A stretch of 64,000 bases of DNA from Flavonifractor porci (GTDB lineage Bacteria; Bacillota; Clostridia; Oscillospirales; Oscillospiraceae): assembly GCF_037572415.1 (NCBI RefSeq), contig NZ_JBBHLB010000001.1:372001-436000 (forward strand), read 5' to 3'. The translations under genes and the position numbers were made by a program. Under the pieces are notes generated by a model. That model searched no databases. It was not told the origin of the DNA and worked only from the letters and a program-made list of their open reading frames with translations. This document shows positions 1 to 8,129 of the stretch, piece by piece. Position 1 is the stretch's first letter, and each line of letters starts with the position of its first letter.

Positions 1-1104
1 ATCGACGTCATCGGTTTCGGCGCCGGTGAGCCCGACTTTGACACCCCCGACGCCATCAAGGAGGCGGGCATTGCCGCCATCCAGAACAATGTGACCCGCT
101 ACACCCCCGCCGCCGGTACCGTGGAGCTGCGTCAGGCGGTGTGCGACCGCATGAAGGCCGACTACGGCCTGGACTACAAGAGCGCCCAGGTGGTGGTGAG
201 CAGCGGCGCCAAGCACCTGGTGTACCTGGCTCTGCGGGCCATCGTCAACCCCGGCGACGAGGTCATTCTGCCCGCGCCCTACTGGGTCAGCTACATTGAG
301 CTCATCAAGATGGTGGGCGGCGTGCCCGTGGTGGTCACCGCCACCGAGGCCGAGCACTTCAAACTCACCGCCGACAAGCTGGAGGGGGCCATCACCGACA
401 AGACCAAGGCCATCATCCTCAACAACCCCTCCAACCCCACCGGCATGATGTACAGCAGGGAGGAGCTGGAGGCCCTGGAGGCTGTGTGCGCCAAGGCCGA
501 CCTGTACGTCATCTCCGACGAGATCTACGCCTGCCTGGTGTACGACGGCCGGGCGTTTACCAGCTTCGCCTCCCTCAGCGAGGACGCCAAGGAGCGCACC
601 ATCCTCATCAACGGCGTGTCCAAGGCCTACGCCATGACTGGCTGGCGCATCGGCTACGCCTGCGCCAATGAGAAGGTCGCCAAGATCATGGCCAACTACG
701 TCAGCCACTCCACCGGCTCCCCGGTGGCCATCTCCCAAAAAGCCTCCGCCGCCGCCCTCAGCGGTCCCCAGGATGAGGTGCTCACCATGAAGAAGGCCTT
801 TGAGGAGCGCCGCAATTTCATCGTCAGGGAGATGAACGCCATCCCCGGCGTCAGCTGCATCATGCCCGAGGGCGCTTTCTATGTGATGATGAACCTGAAC
901 GAGCTCATCGGCAAGACCATCCACGGCGTGGAGATCACCAACGACGATGTGTTTGCCGACGCCTTCCTGAAGTACGGCCTGGTGGCCGTGGTGCCCGGCT
1001 CCGGCTTCGGCGCACCCAACTTCGTCCGCTGGTCCTACGCCACCTCCATGGACAACATCAAGGAGGGCCTGGCCCGTCTGAAGAAGTTCCTGGCGGAGGA
1101 GTAA
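1..1104 (+). CDS. Pyridoxal-phosphate aminotransferase, aspartate aminotransferase type (5' end cut off)
   Basis: The reading frame is open from the first base, so the start lies outside the window; 367 residues are visible. It is a fold-type I class I aminotransferase that moves an amino group between aspartate (or another amino acid) and a 2-oxoacid in the cytoplasm. Visible marks are the GAGEPDF N-terminal motif, NNPSNPTG at visible residues 141-148, a SDEIYACLVYDG segment, and the PLP lysine in NGVSKAYAMTGWRIGYA at about residue 208. The C-terminal arginine segment (NFVRWSYA) that binds the substrate carboxylate is present. It ends just before a strong terminator and is therefore the last gene of its unit. 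Family membership is certain; the exact substrate (aspartate, aromatic or alanine) cannot be fixed from sequence. Confidence 0.93.
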   Translation: MDVIGFGAGEPDFDTPDAIKEAGIAAIQNNVTRYTPAAGTVELRQAVCDRMKADYGLDYKSAQVVVSSGAKHLVYLALRAIVNPGDEVILPAPYWVSYIELIKMVGGVPVVVTATEAEHFKLTADKLEGAITDKTKAIILNNPSNPTGMMYSREELEALEAVCAKADLYVISDEIYACLVYDGRAFTSFASLSEDAKERTILINGVSKAYAMTGWRIGYACANEKVAKIMANYVSHSTGSPVAISQKASAAALSGPQDEVLTMKKAFEERRNFIVREMNAIPGVSCIMPEGAFYVMMNLNELIGKTIHGVEITNDDVFADAFLKYGLVAVVPGSGFGAPNFVRWSYATSMDNIKEGLARLKKFLAEE

Positions 1105-1117
1105 GCCCCGCCATGTG

Positions 1118-1149
1118 AAAAGAGACCGCCGATGGCGGTCTCTTTTTTG
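1118..1149 (+). terminator. Rho-independent terminator after the aminotransferase
   Basis: A perfect stem AGAGACCGCC / GGCGGTCTCT with a three-base loop is followed by a run of T. It lies 14 bases after the stop codon. Confidence 0.9.
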
Positions 1150-1170
1150 TGGGCGTGGAGCTCCATCCAC

Positions 1171-1220
1171 CCCCCCTCATCCGGCCCTGTGGGCCACCTT
1201 CCCCCCTGAGGGGGGAAGGT
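1171..1220 (-). repeat. Dispersed intergenic repeat, family A (reverse copy)
   Basis: This is a palindromic CCTTCCCCC...GGGGGAAGG hairpin with a conserved GGCCGGATGAGGGG tail, here in reverse orientation. Near-identical copies lie at 3444-3491 and 11151-11198. It sits between the terminator and the murT promoter. Confidence 0.8.
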
Positions 1221-1254
1221 CATGACAAAATCCCCGCCAATCCGCCTTGGGCCG

Positions 1255-1284
1255 TTGACTTCCCGGGGGAAGGATGGATATAAT
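1255..1284 (+). promoter_or_regulatory. Sigma-A-type promoter for murT-gatD
   Basis: TTGACT at 1255-1260 and a perfect TATAAT at 1279-1284 are separated by 18 bases. An AAGGAG ribosome site follows at 1303-1308, ten bases before the murT ATG. Confidence 0.75.
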
Positions 1285-1318
1285 ATAGGGTACGCATTCG
1301 ATAAGGAGTGAACTGTCC

Positions 1319-2647
1319 ATGAGAATGGTGCTGGCCATCATTTTGTGCAAGATCCTGCGCTTCGTGGGCAAGCTGGTAGGGAAGGGCAGCAGCCTGCCCG
1401 GCCAATTTGCCTTAAAACTGTGCCCTGACGTGCTACGGCGGGTAAAGCTGCCCTCCTACGTCATCGCCGTCACCGGCTCCAACGGCAAGACCTCCACCGT
1501 GGAGATGATTGCCTCGGTGCTGCGTGCGGCGGGGAAGGACGTGGTGTACAACGCCGAGGGCTCCAACCAGATCGAGGGCGTCACCACCCTGATCCTCACC
1601 CACTGCACCCTGGGGGGAAAGATGAAGGGGGACGTGCTGCTGCTGGAGAGCGACGAGCGCTACGCCCGCCACAGCTTCAAGTGGTTCCATCCCACCCATT
1701 TCGTCATCACCAACCTGTACCGGGATCAGCTCACCCGCAACGGCCATCCCGAGTGGGTATATGACGCCATCCTGCCCGCCATCCACGACGATACCACCCT
1801 GGTGCTCAACGCCGACGACCCCCTGGTGTCCTGCTTCGCTCAGGGCCACGAGAAGGTCAAATGGTTCGGCCTGGAGGCCTGGGAGGGGGCTACCAAGGAG
1901 CATCACGGGGTCTATGACGACGGCGCCCGGTGCCCGGTATGTAAAGGGAAAATGGAGTACACCCTTTACCACTACAATCAGGTGGGCCACTACCGCTGTA
2001 CCGCCTGCGGCCACCACCGCCACGATCCCGACTTTGCCGCCACCAGTCTGGACTTGAAGGAGGGCAAGCTGGTGCTGGACGGGGATACCGAGATTGCCCT
2101 CAGCTTCCGCAGCATCTACAACGTGTACAACATCCTGGCGGCCTGGTCTCTGTGCCGGCTGTGCGGGGTGGACAAGAAAACCATTGCCGACGTGCTGGGC
2201 AGCTACATCCTGAAGAATGGCCGGATGGTCACCTTCACCCTGGGCAAGCACCACGGCACCCTGCTCACCAGCAAGCACGAGAACTCGGTGGCCTATGACA
2301 CCAACCTGCGCTACATCAAGGACACCGGCAAGGACTGCTCGGTGCTGGTCATTGTGGACGCCATCAGCCGCAAATACTTCACCGGCGAGACCAGCTGGCT
2401 GTGGGACATCGACTTCGATCAGCTCTCCGCTCCCCATGTCAAGCGTGTGGTGCTGTGCGGCAAGTACGTCAACGACCTGGCCCTGCGGTTTGACTGCTCG
2501 GCGGTGCCTCAGGACAAGATCACCTGCCTGGACACCGTGACCCAGGCGGCGGAGCTGCTGGAACAGGACGGGGAAGAGGACCTGTATGTGGTCACCTGCT
2601 TCTCCGACCGGGACAAGCTGCTCAGCCGGGTCCAGCGGACGGAGTAA
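1319..2647 (+). CDS. murT: Lipid II isoglutaminyl synthase subunit MurT (Mur ligase family)
   Basis: A 442-residue Mur-ligase-like protein. With GatD it amidates the D-glutamate of lipid II to D-isoglutamine, using ATP, on the cytoplasmic side of the membrane. The ATP-binding loop TGSNGKT is at residues 52-58. A four-cysteine zinc ribbon typical of MurT (CPVC...CTACGHH) interrupts the central domain at about residues 205-235. The C-terminal DUF1727-type domain carries the conserved SWLWDIDFD segment. The ATG is preceded by AAGGAG. gatD follows after 12 bases and is clearly co-transcribed. All expected motifs are present, so MurT looks intact, in contrast to its partner. Confidence 0.93.
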   Translation: MRMVLAIILCKILRFVGKLVGKGSSLPGQFALKLCPDVLRRVKLPSYVIAVTGSNGKTSTVEMIASVLRAAGKDVVYNAEGSNQIEGVTTLILTHCTLGGKMKGDVLLLESDERYARHSFKWFHPTHFVITNLYRDQLTRNGHPEWVYDAILPAIHDDTTLVLNADDPLVSCFAQGHEKVKWFGLEAWEGATKEHHGVYDDGARCPVCKGKMEYTLYHYNQVGHYRCTACGHHRHDPDFAATSLDLKEGKLVLDGDTEIALSFRSIYNVYNILAAWSLCRLCGVDKKTIADVLGSYILKNGRMVTFTLGKHHGTLLTSKHENSVAYDTNLRYIKDTGKDCSVLVIVDAISRKYFTGETSWLWDIDFDQLSAPHVKRVVLCGKYVNDLALRFDCSAVPQDKITCLDTVTQAAELLEQDGEEDLYVVTCFSDRDKLLSRVQRTE

Positions 2648-2659
2648 GGAGGGGTGGAC

Positions 2660-3397
2660 ATGAAGATCAAACTGCTGCATCTCTACCCCGAGGCCATGAG
2701 CCTGTACGGGGAGTACGCCAATCTCACTTTGCTGTCCCGCTATCTCACCTGGCGGGGGGCTGAGGTGGAAGTCAAGGCCGTGGGCTGTGACGAGGCTCCC
2801 GACTTTACCGGGGCCGACCTCATTTACATGGGGGCGGGCACCGAGCGCACCCAGAAGGCAACCCTGGGCTGGCTGGCCCCTTATAAAGCCGCCCTGAAAG
2901 AGGCGGCGGAGGGTTCTCTGGTGCTCTTCACCGGCAATGCCATGGAGCTGCTGGGGGGTTCCATCACCGACCAGAAGGGAACGGTGCATGAGGGACTGGG
3001 CTTTGGGGGCTTTGCCACCGTGGAGACCGACAAGCGGGTACCCCACGACGCCATCGCCAAAACCGGCCTGTTCCCCGAGCCGGTGGTGGGCTTTATGAAC
3101 AAGTGCTCCCATACCAGCGGGGTAGAGACCCCGATCTTTGAGGCCATGACCATGGGCATGGGCAATGAGAAGGAGGGAGGCCCGGAGGGCTTCCGCCAGG
3201 GCAACGTGGCGGGCACTCATATCACCGGGCCGGTGCTGGTGAAGAACCCGGCCTTCCTGGCCTGGATTGCAGAGCGCATCCTGGAGAACAGGGGGGAGAC
3301 CCTGCCGGTGCCGGCGGACAAGCCGGACTGGCTGATCCACGCCGAAAAGGCCTACCAGGTCACCCTGGAGGAGCTGTCCGCCCTGGCGCACAAGTGA
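2660..3397 (+). CDS. gatD: GatD-like class I glutamine amidotransferase lacking the catalytic Cys and His
   Basis: A 245-residue partner of MurT. In known pairs GatD hydrolyses glutamine and feeds ammonia to MurT. The overall GatD fold is recognisable (N-terminal LLHLYPEAMSLYGEYANL, the GAGTERTQ loop, the GTHITGPVLVKN segment). However, the nucleophile motif normally reading ICGGYQ-LG is here FTGNAMELLG (residues 90-99) with no cysteine. The GTYLHGP motif reads GTHITGP, with Thr at residue 189 where the catalytic His is expected, and the usual ENHGG segment reads MNKCSH. The start is ATG 2660, seven bases behind GGAGG; a GTG at 2654 is too close to it. The protein may be an inactive scaffold, use another chemistry, or serve a different reaction. 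Homology is secure; glutaminase activity is doubtful. Confidence 0.85.
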   Translation: MKIKLLHLYPEAMSLYGEYANLTLLSRYLTWRGAEVEVKAVGCDEAPDFTGADLIYMGAGTERTQKATLGWLAPYKAALKEAAEGSLVLFTGNAMELLGGSITDQKGTVHEGLGFGGFATVETDKRVPHDAIAKTGLFPEPVVGFMNKCSHTSGVETPIFEAMTMGMGNEKEGGPEGFRQGNVAGTHITGPVLVKNPAFLAWIAERILENRGETLPVPADKPDWLIHAEKAYQVTLEELSALAHK

Positions 3398-3404
3398 AGA
3401 TAGG

Positions 3405-3436
3405 AAAAATGGCCGCCAAATGGCGGCCATTTTTTG
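3405..3436 (+). terminator. Terminator after gatD
   Basis: Stem AAAATGGCCGCC / GGCGGCCATTTT with an AAAT loop, then T-rich. The same 28-base palindrome recurs at 38950-38976. Confidence 0.9.
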
Positions 3437-3443
3437 TTATAAA

Positions 3444-3491
3444 CCTTCCCCCCACAGGGGGGAAGGTGGCCCGCAGGGCCGGATGAGGGGG
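3444..3491 (+). repeat. Dispersed intergenic repeat, family A
   Basis: A CCTTCCCCCC / GGGGGGAAGG hairpin followed by TGGCCCGCAGGGCCGGATGA and a G run. It is nearly identical to the copy at 11151-11198 and is the reverse of 1171-1220. Confidence 0.8.
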
Positions 3492-3554
3492 CCTTCCGAA
3501 TGTGCGTACCCGCTGTCCATCGCCCGGGCCACGGGTAGAATCGGGGTGAAATCC

Positions 3555-3583
3555 TTGACCGGGCACAGGGGATGGGTTATGAT
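3555..3583 (+). promoter_or_regulatory. Promoter for the WG-repeat/SLH protein
   Basis: TTGACC (3555-3560), a 17-base spacer and TATGAT (3578-3583), about 60 bases ahead of the ATG. Confidence 0.6.
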
Positions 3584-3642
3584 GGAGATAGAGGAAGAAA
3601 AGACCGTGTTATGCGATCAGACTTGGAACAGGGAGGGATACG

Positions 3643-5325
3643 ATGAAATTCACTCGAAGGTTGTGCGCGTTTGTTTTGACGGGGACGCTCTTGTCTGGTG
3701 GCCTTTTCAGTCTACCCGCCCGGGCGGCGGAGGGCGGGGATGTTCTGTGGTTGGACACCTTTGATGAGATCTACTCCTTCAGCTGCGGCTATGCCTATGT
3801 GAGCAAGGGGAATACGAGCTACTTTGTGAACCCCTCCGGGGTCCGGCTGGCGGTGGACCCAGCCCTGGACTGCGTGGGTCCCTTCCAGAATGGATTTGCG
3901 CCGGTTCGACCCGCTGGAACAAAGAAACCGACAGAATATCCTCAGACTTTGGGCTGGATGGGCTTGGATGGGACACTGGCGCTGCCGTTTGATTCCTTCG
4001 ATACTTGCTATGCCGCCTTTCAACGCAACACCCTGTTTACTACCGGGAGAGACGGACAGCCGGTCACCCTGGGGGCGGATGGTCAGGTGATTGCCCAGGC
4101 CCCTGATAATCTGATCCTGACAGATCTCCCCTGGGCCAACTACAACGGTCTTGTTCCTGTCTATGAGGTCCAAGAGGACGGAAACCTCAAGCTGGGCTTT
4201 GCGGACCGGAACTGGGTGCTTGTGATCCCGCCCCAATACGACAACAGCTATTCCGGCTTTACCCAGGGGGGAGCGCTGGTCTCCCAGCCGGATACCGATG
4301 ATTATTACTACATCAACTGCCAGGGGGAAAAGATTTGGGGACCGATTACCTGGGAGGACGATGGTTGGCTTGAGATCACCAGCGGTTTTTGGGATGGATT
4401 GCTGTCTGTCCCGGACGAAAACGGAATGTGGGGCGCGGTGGACACCCACGGCGAACTGGTGATTCCATATGAATATGAGCAGCCCTTCTATTTCTCCTCC
4501 GGGTATGCTTTTGTGGTCAAAGAGGGAACGCTGCAGGTTATTGATACCTCCGGTGAAGCGCTGCTCACCGATGCCGCCGTTTCTCCTGATCCCAGCGGAT
4601 TCTCCTATTCCTATTCTGAGGGTCTGGCCGCCGTCTGTAACGGCGGGAAGTGGGGCTATATGGACACTTCCGGTCAGATGGTGATCCCCTGCGTGTATGC
4701 CGACGCGCTGCCTTTTTCTGAGGGCCTGGCCTGGGTCCAGCGGGAGGACGGCGTGTGGGGCATTCTGAAAAGCCCGCTGGCGAAGCAAAGCAGCTGGGCA
4801 GAGGAGGAGATCCGCCGGGCCTATGTGCGTGAGATCGTCACAGAACGGACTGCCTGTAATTTACAGTCCTCTCTGACCCGGCTCCAGTGCGCCGAACTGA
4901 TGGTCAACCTGGCGGAACTGACCACCGGGCGGCCCATTTTGGAGGGCGAGGCCAACCGCTTCACGGACACCAAGGACTGGATGGCCCGAAAGGGGGCGGC
5001 AGCCGGGATCATTGAAGGGGTGGAGGATGGCAGCAAATTTGCCCCCGATGCAGTTGTGACCCGGGAACAGCTGGCAGCCATGCTGTACCGGACCATCCAA
5101 TACATCCGGCAGGAGACAGGGAAGGGGGCGCTGGAGACCGGCAGCCTGTCTGGCTATACCGACGCCGCCCAGGTCTCTCCCTGGGCGCAGGAGGCCATGG
5201 CCGCGCTCCATGCCGCCGCTATTTTGAAGGGCACCTCCGGCACCACCTTGTCGCCCAAGGACACCACCACCGTGGAGCAGGGGATTCTGCTGGCCCTGCG
5301 GGCCTATGAAATAACGACTTCATAA
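3643..5325 (+). CDS. Secreted WG-repeat protein with C-terminal SLH-type domains
   Basis: A 560-residue exported protein. Residues 1-29 form a signal peptide: Lys/Arg start, a hydrophobic core, and ARA-AEGG as a probable cleavage site. The middle is a series of WG (KWG-type) beta repeats, for example GKWGYMDTSGQMVIPCVYAD and NGMWGAVDTHGELVIPYEYE, running to about residue 375. Two S-layer-homology-like segments follow at about residues 420-560 (RFTDTKDWMARKGAAAGIIE and SPWAQEAMAALHAAAILKG). SLH domains normally hold proteins on cell-wall polymers, so surface display is inferred. WG repeats are of unknown function and presumably bind ligand or protein. The ATG follows GGGAGGG. It has its own promoter and stands alone. 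Confidence 0.85.
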   Translation: MKFTRRLCAFVLTGTLLSGGLFSLPARAAEGGDVLWLDTFDEIYSFSCGYAYVSKGNTSYFVNPSGVRLAVDPALDCVGPFQNGFAPVRPAGTKKPTEYPQTLGWMGLDGTLALPFDSFDTCYAAFQRNTLFTTGRDGQPVTLGADGQVIAQAPDNLILTDLPWANYNGLVPVYEVQEDGNLKLGFADRNWVLVIPPQYDNSYSGFTQGGALVSQPDTDDYYYINCQGEKIWGPITWEDDGWLEITSGFWDGLLSVPDENGMWGAVDTHGELVIPYEYEQPFYFSSGYAFVVKEGTLQVIDTSGEALLTDAAVSPDPSGFSYSYSEGLAAVCNGGKWGYMDTSGQMVIPCVYADALPFSEGLAWVQREDGVWGILKSPLAKQSSWAEEEIRRAYVREIVTERTACNLQSSLTRLQCAELMVNLAELTTGRPILEGEANRFTDTKDWMARKGAAAGIIEGVEDGSKFAPDAVVTREQLAAMLYRTIQYIRQETGKGALETGSLSGYTDAAQVSPWAQEAMAALHAAAILKGTSGTTLSPKDTTTVEQGILLALRAYEITTS

Positions 5326-5354
5326 AGTAATTTTTTGCAGAGAGAAGGGAAAAT

Positions 5355-5705
5355 ATGCTAAATGATGCAGCTTGTGACCGCTCTTTTAGGAGCGTTCGCT
5401 CCTTTGCGGAAGCGTGCGGCGGTTCGCCTGATAGTTTCTATCAGAAAGTAGATGCCCTGGTTCATTGTAATGATAATGACAGGGAATATTTGTACCGGGG
5501 GATTGACATAAACATCAGCTACCACTTTGGTTATATGGATTATCAGGTGGAGTTGATATGGGAGGATGACAGCAGCCAGCCGGATTATAAGAGCATTGGG
5601 TTACACGGAAAATATTCGACGAACTGGCAGGAGTTCTCGGTCTGTGAAGATAAATTATCTTTTATGGACGGCAGCAATAGAATAAGCATATTTGTCAGAA
5701 AATAA
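5355..5705 (+). CDS. Orphan hypothetical protein, AT-richer than its surroundings
   Basis: A 116-residue product I do not recognise. It has no signal peptide or membrane segment; it is acidic and rich in aromatic residues in the second half (YHFGYMDYQVELIWEDD), suggesting a small beta-rich domain. The ATG lies seven bases behind an AGAGAAGGG ribosome site, and the frame ends at a strong hairpin. Base composition and codon use are visibly more AT-rich than in neighbouring genes, and the gene abuts a recombinase and mobile-element remains. Recent acquisition is therefore likely. No function is proposed. Confidence 0.6.
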   Translation: MLNDAACDRSFRSVRSFAEACGGSPDSFYQKVDALVHCNDNDREYLYRGIDINISYHFGYMDYQVELIWEDDSSQPDYKSIGLHGKYSTNWQEFSVCEDKLSFMDGSNRISIFVRK

Positions 5706-5735
5706 GGATAGGGGCGTAAATGCGCCCCTATCCTT
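5704..5735. terminator. Bidirectional terminator between convergent genes
   Basis: A long perfect stem AAGGATAGGGGCG / CGCCCCTATCCTT. It directly follows the stop at 5705 and covers the last codons of the convergent recombinase gene. Confidence 0.75.
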
Positions 5736-6759
5736 CGTTATTCTCGTCCTTTTTGTTCTTTTTCCGGGCCTTGCCCAGGGGATTGGCACGGGCGGCGGCA
5801 CGGAGGTTCTCGTTGTCCACATGGGTATAGATCTGGGTGGTGTTCAGGTTCTCGTGGCCCAGCACCTCCTGCAAGGTCCGCACGTCCACGCCGTTTTGCA
5901 GCATCAGGGTGGCGGCGGTGTGGCGCAGCTTATGGCTGGAGTAGAGAGACGGGTCCAGACCCGCTTTCAGCAGCCGCTGTTTTACCATATAATGGACCGC
6001 CGCCGTGGTCATGCGGGTGTGGGAGCGGGTGAGGAAGAGGGCGTTTTTGTCCGCCGCCGCCTGGTTGTTCCGCTCCTCCAGCCAGTCGTCCAGCGCCTCC
6101 CGGCAGGCTTCATTGAGGAAAATCATCCGTTCTTTGTTGCCTTTGCCCAGCACACGGAGCTGTTCCTGCCGGACATCGGTCAGGTTAAGACCAACTAACT
6201 CTGAAATTCGCAGCCCGCAGTTGAGAAACAGGATCAAAATGCAGTAATCTCTGGCCCGGTTGGGCTCGTCCACGGCCTCCAGCAGCATGATGGACTCGTC
6301 CAGAGACAGATACCGGGGCAGGGATTTCTTCAGCCGGGGGGAATCCAGGTCCTGCATGGGGTTTTCACCGATCAGCTTGGCCTTGCTGGAGAGATACTTA
6401 TAAAAGGAGCGGATGGCGGCGATCTTGCGGGCCCGGGCGGAGGGTTCCAGGCCGTAGCCGGAGGTGGGACTGTTGGCGTGCTTGACCCGGTCACGGCTGA
6501 GGTAGCTCATGTAGCTGTACACGTCACTGAGATTCACCGAACGGGCCAGATCCAGATCCAGGTCGTCGATATCGATCTGATCCAGCGGCGTGTCCCGAGG
6601 CACCCGGCCTTTTTCAAGTTTGATGTAGCGGAAGAAGTTGCGCAGATCCAGATAGTATTCGTCCACGGTTTTCTTGGAGTGGCCCTGAATGGTCTCGTGG
6701 TAGACCAGGAAGTTGCGGAGCAGCTCAGGAGCGGTCAATTTGTAGTCATTATGGTCCAT
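5728..6759 (-). CDS. Tyrosine recombinase, XerC/XerD type
   Basis: A 343-residue integrase-family protein with an N-terminal SAM-like core-binding domain (about residues 10-125) and a C-terminal catalytic domain (about 145-320). Catalytic residues visible are Arg in NCGLRISEL, Lys in LGKGNKERM, HxxR in SHKLRHTA, His in LGHENL and the nucleophilic Tyr in TTQIYTHV. Length and motifs fit chromosomal XerC/D-type recombinases that resolve chromosome dimers, but its position beside a RepA_N/DnaC remnant leaves open that it belongs to an integrated element. The product ends in a Lys/Asn-rich tail (KARKKNKKDENNEG). Activity looks intact. Confidence 0.88.
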   Translation of the reverse strand: MDHNDYKLTAPELLRNFLVYHETIQGHSKKTVDEYYLDLRNFFRYIKLEKGRVPRDTPLDQIDIDDLDLDLARSVNLSDVYSYMSYLSRDRVKHANSPTSGYGLEPSARARKIAAIRSFYKYLSSKAKLIGENPMQDLDSPRLKKSLPRYLSLDESIMLLEAVDEPNRARDYCILILFLNCGLRISELVGLNLTDVRQEQLRVLGKGNKERMIFLNEACREALDDWLEERNNQAAADKNALFLTRSHTRMTTAAVHYMVKQRLLKAGLDPSLYSSHKLRHTAATLMLQNGVDVRTLQEVLGHENLNTTQIYTHVDNENLRAAARANPLGKARKKNKKDENNEG

Positions 6760-6780
6760 GGGGGCTTTCCCCCTCCTCTC

Positions 6781-6810
6781 AACTCAACAAAATTTTTATT
6801 TTGTTGAGTT
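6781..6810. repeat. Perfect inverted repeat upstream of the recombinase
   Basis: Two 13-base arms (AACTCAACAAAAT / ATTTTGTTGAGTT) flank a TTTT loop, 21 bases ahead of the recombinase start. It could be an operator or terminator for leftward transcription, or a recombination site; sequence alone does not decide. The rest of 6811-7038 holds no gene apart from one repeat. Confidence 0.65.
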
Positions 6811-6953
6811 CGTAGTTGAGGTCCAGAGGGGTCCCTCCAGCCGGCCCCGGCCAGGCCTCAGACGGCCCGGCTCCGCCGGCGGCTGCTGCAACAAAATAAA
6901 AAATGCTGTTGTATGTGTTTGTTTGTCCGTTCCGAACAGACACGCCCGGTTCA

Positions 6954-6982
6954 GGCGGGCCGATGTGGGCATCGGCCCCTAC
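6954..6982 (-). repeat. Dispersed repeat, family B (divergent copy)
   Basis: Read on the minus strand it begins GTAGGGGCC, has an inner inverted repeat (GCCGATG / CATCGGC) and ends GCCCGCC. This matches the GTAGGGGC...GCCCGC frame of the copies near 11.1, 38.9 and 62.2 kb. Confidence 0.55.
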
Positions 6983-7038
6983 GGCAATTCCGAAACGATG
7001 CCGTCACAACTCAACGATACCATCCCGGCGGACCTTTG

Positions 7039-7535
7039 TCAATCCGCCGGACTGCCGCCGGTCAGCAGCGTCTGCATCCGTTTGACACGCCCCGCTGTTT
7101 TTTCCCGCCGCAGACTGGTTCCGTCAAAGCAAACCGGCACACACCGCTCCAGCACCCGGTCATGGATGCGGCTGTCGTCCCGGTCGGCGTTTTTCAGCTC
7201 CTTCAGAGTCAGATTGGTGGTCACCACCATGGGCCGCCCGGACAGATACCGGCGGTTGATGATCTCGTACACCTGTTCCCGGGCGTAGGGCGTAAGGTTT
7301 TGCCCGCGCCCGCCGGGCCCCAGAACAGCAGGCCCATGTTCTCCCGACGCATCTCCGGCCAGTGCTCCACATACTGCCTGGCCCAGGCCAGCTGAGGCAC
7401 CGCCCCGTTGTCCTTGTCGAAGGTACAGGCCATCAGCCCCTGGGCCGAGCCGAACACCCGCTTGCGCTTTTGCTGGATGCGGTTGGCTTTTTCCCGTTCC
7501 ATAGCCTCCCGCAGCCGTTCCTCCCGATCCATCAT
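7039..7535 (-). pseudogene. Decayed DnaC/IstB-like helicase loader (internal deletion with frameshift)
   Basis: The N-terminal half (7535 down to about 7280) reads as a DnaC-like protein through a Walker A motif, GLLFWGPAGAGKT. The frame then runs into unrelated sequence and stops at 7221. The C-terminal part continues in another frame as YAREQVYEIINRRYLSGRP-MVVTTNL to the stop at 7039. That is the normal DnaC end, including the conserved TTN motif. The Walker B region that should lie between them (about 90-100 residues) is missing, so one internal deletion joined the halves out of frame. It overlaps the upstream replication initiator by four bases, the usual RepA_N-DnaC arrangement in plasmids and conjugative elements. 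No working ATPase can be made. Confidence 0.82.
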
Positions 7536-8014
7536 AAACTCTCCCCCTCTCTATATTGATAAGAATAGTTGTTCTCTTTTTGTAGTTCCCTCAGGTTGTT
7601 AGGGGACGCTTTTCCGACCTGGTCATGGTCCGGTTTCCGACCGGGTCCCGGTCGGTTTTTCGGCCCGCTCCCGGTCAAAAAAGCGTCCTCGGGCAGGGAC
7701 AAAAAAATTTGGCTGGCCTCCCCCCTCCTTGGCGTCACCCGCCGGATCAGGCCCGCCTGTTCCAGTTCCTTCAGCCGCTTCTTGACCACTGTGGTTCCCC
7801 GCCCCAGCGCCGACGCCAGCCTGGCGATGGGATAGCGCACATACACCCACCCCTCCTCTGACCACCAGCCGTTCTTCTGGGACAGGGTGGCCCGATCCAG
7901 CAGCAGAGCGTAGAGCAGCAGGGCCGTCCCCGACAGATCCAGCTCCAGCAGCGGCCTGGGCAGGGGCAGATAGTTGGTCAGCGCCCCCTCCCTGCCGTAG
8001 CGCACCAGCTTCAT
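7532..8014 (-). CDS. RepA_N-type replication initiator N-terminal domain protein
   Basis: A 160-residue protein whose first 100 residues match the RepA_N winged-helix domain: LPLPRPLLELDLSGTALLLY, ALLLDRATLSQKNGW, VYVRYPIARLASALG, then a recognition helix TVVKKRLKELEQAGLIRR. The C-terminal third is polar and low-complexity. The start is ATG 8014 behind GGGGGGAG; the frame is open further upstream but without a comparable site. Such initiators act on plasmids, phages and integrative conjugative elements and are typically followed by a DnaC-like loader, as here. No relaxase, coupling protein or mating genes are nearby, so this is a mobile-element remnant. It may still bind DNA. Confidence 0.75.
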   Translation of the reverse strand: MKLVRYGREGALTNYLPLPRPLLELDLSGTALLLYALLLDRATLSQKNGWWSEEGWVYVRYPIARLASALGRGTTVVKKRLKELEQAGLIRRVTPRRGEASQIFLSLPEDAFLTGSGPKNRPGPGRKPDHDQVGKASPNNLRELQKENNYSYQYREGESL

Positions 8015-8086
8015 GGGCCTCCCCCCTTTCACCTGTAGGGTGTTTGGGGGGATTTGTTGTATGTTTGGGTACATCCAGCGGCAAAA

Positions 8087-8114
8087 AAAGACCTTCCCCA
8101 CAGGGAAGGTCTTT
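8087..8114 (-). terminator. Terminator after the dehydratase operon
   Basis: Stem AAAGACCTTCCC / GGGAAGGTCTTT with a CACA loop, followed by a T run on the minus strand, 16 bases past the stop codon. Confidence 0.85.
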
Positions 8115-8129
8115 GAAATAGCTATGAGA

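Noticed and set aside
1433..3430. A 665-codon open frame on the minus strand opposite murT and gatD
   Set aside because: Shadow of two well-supported genes with no recognisable motif.
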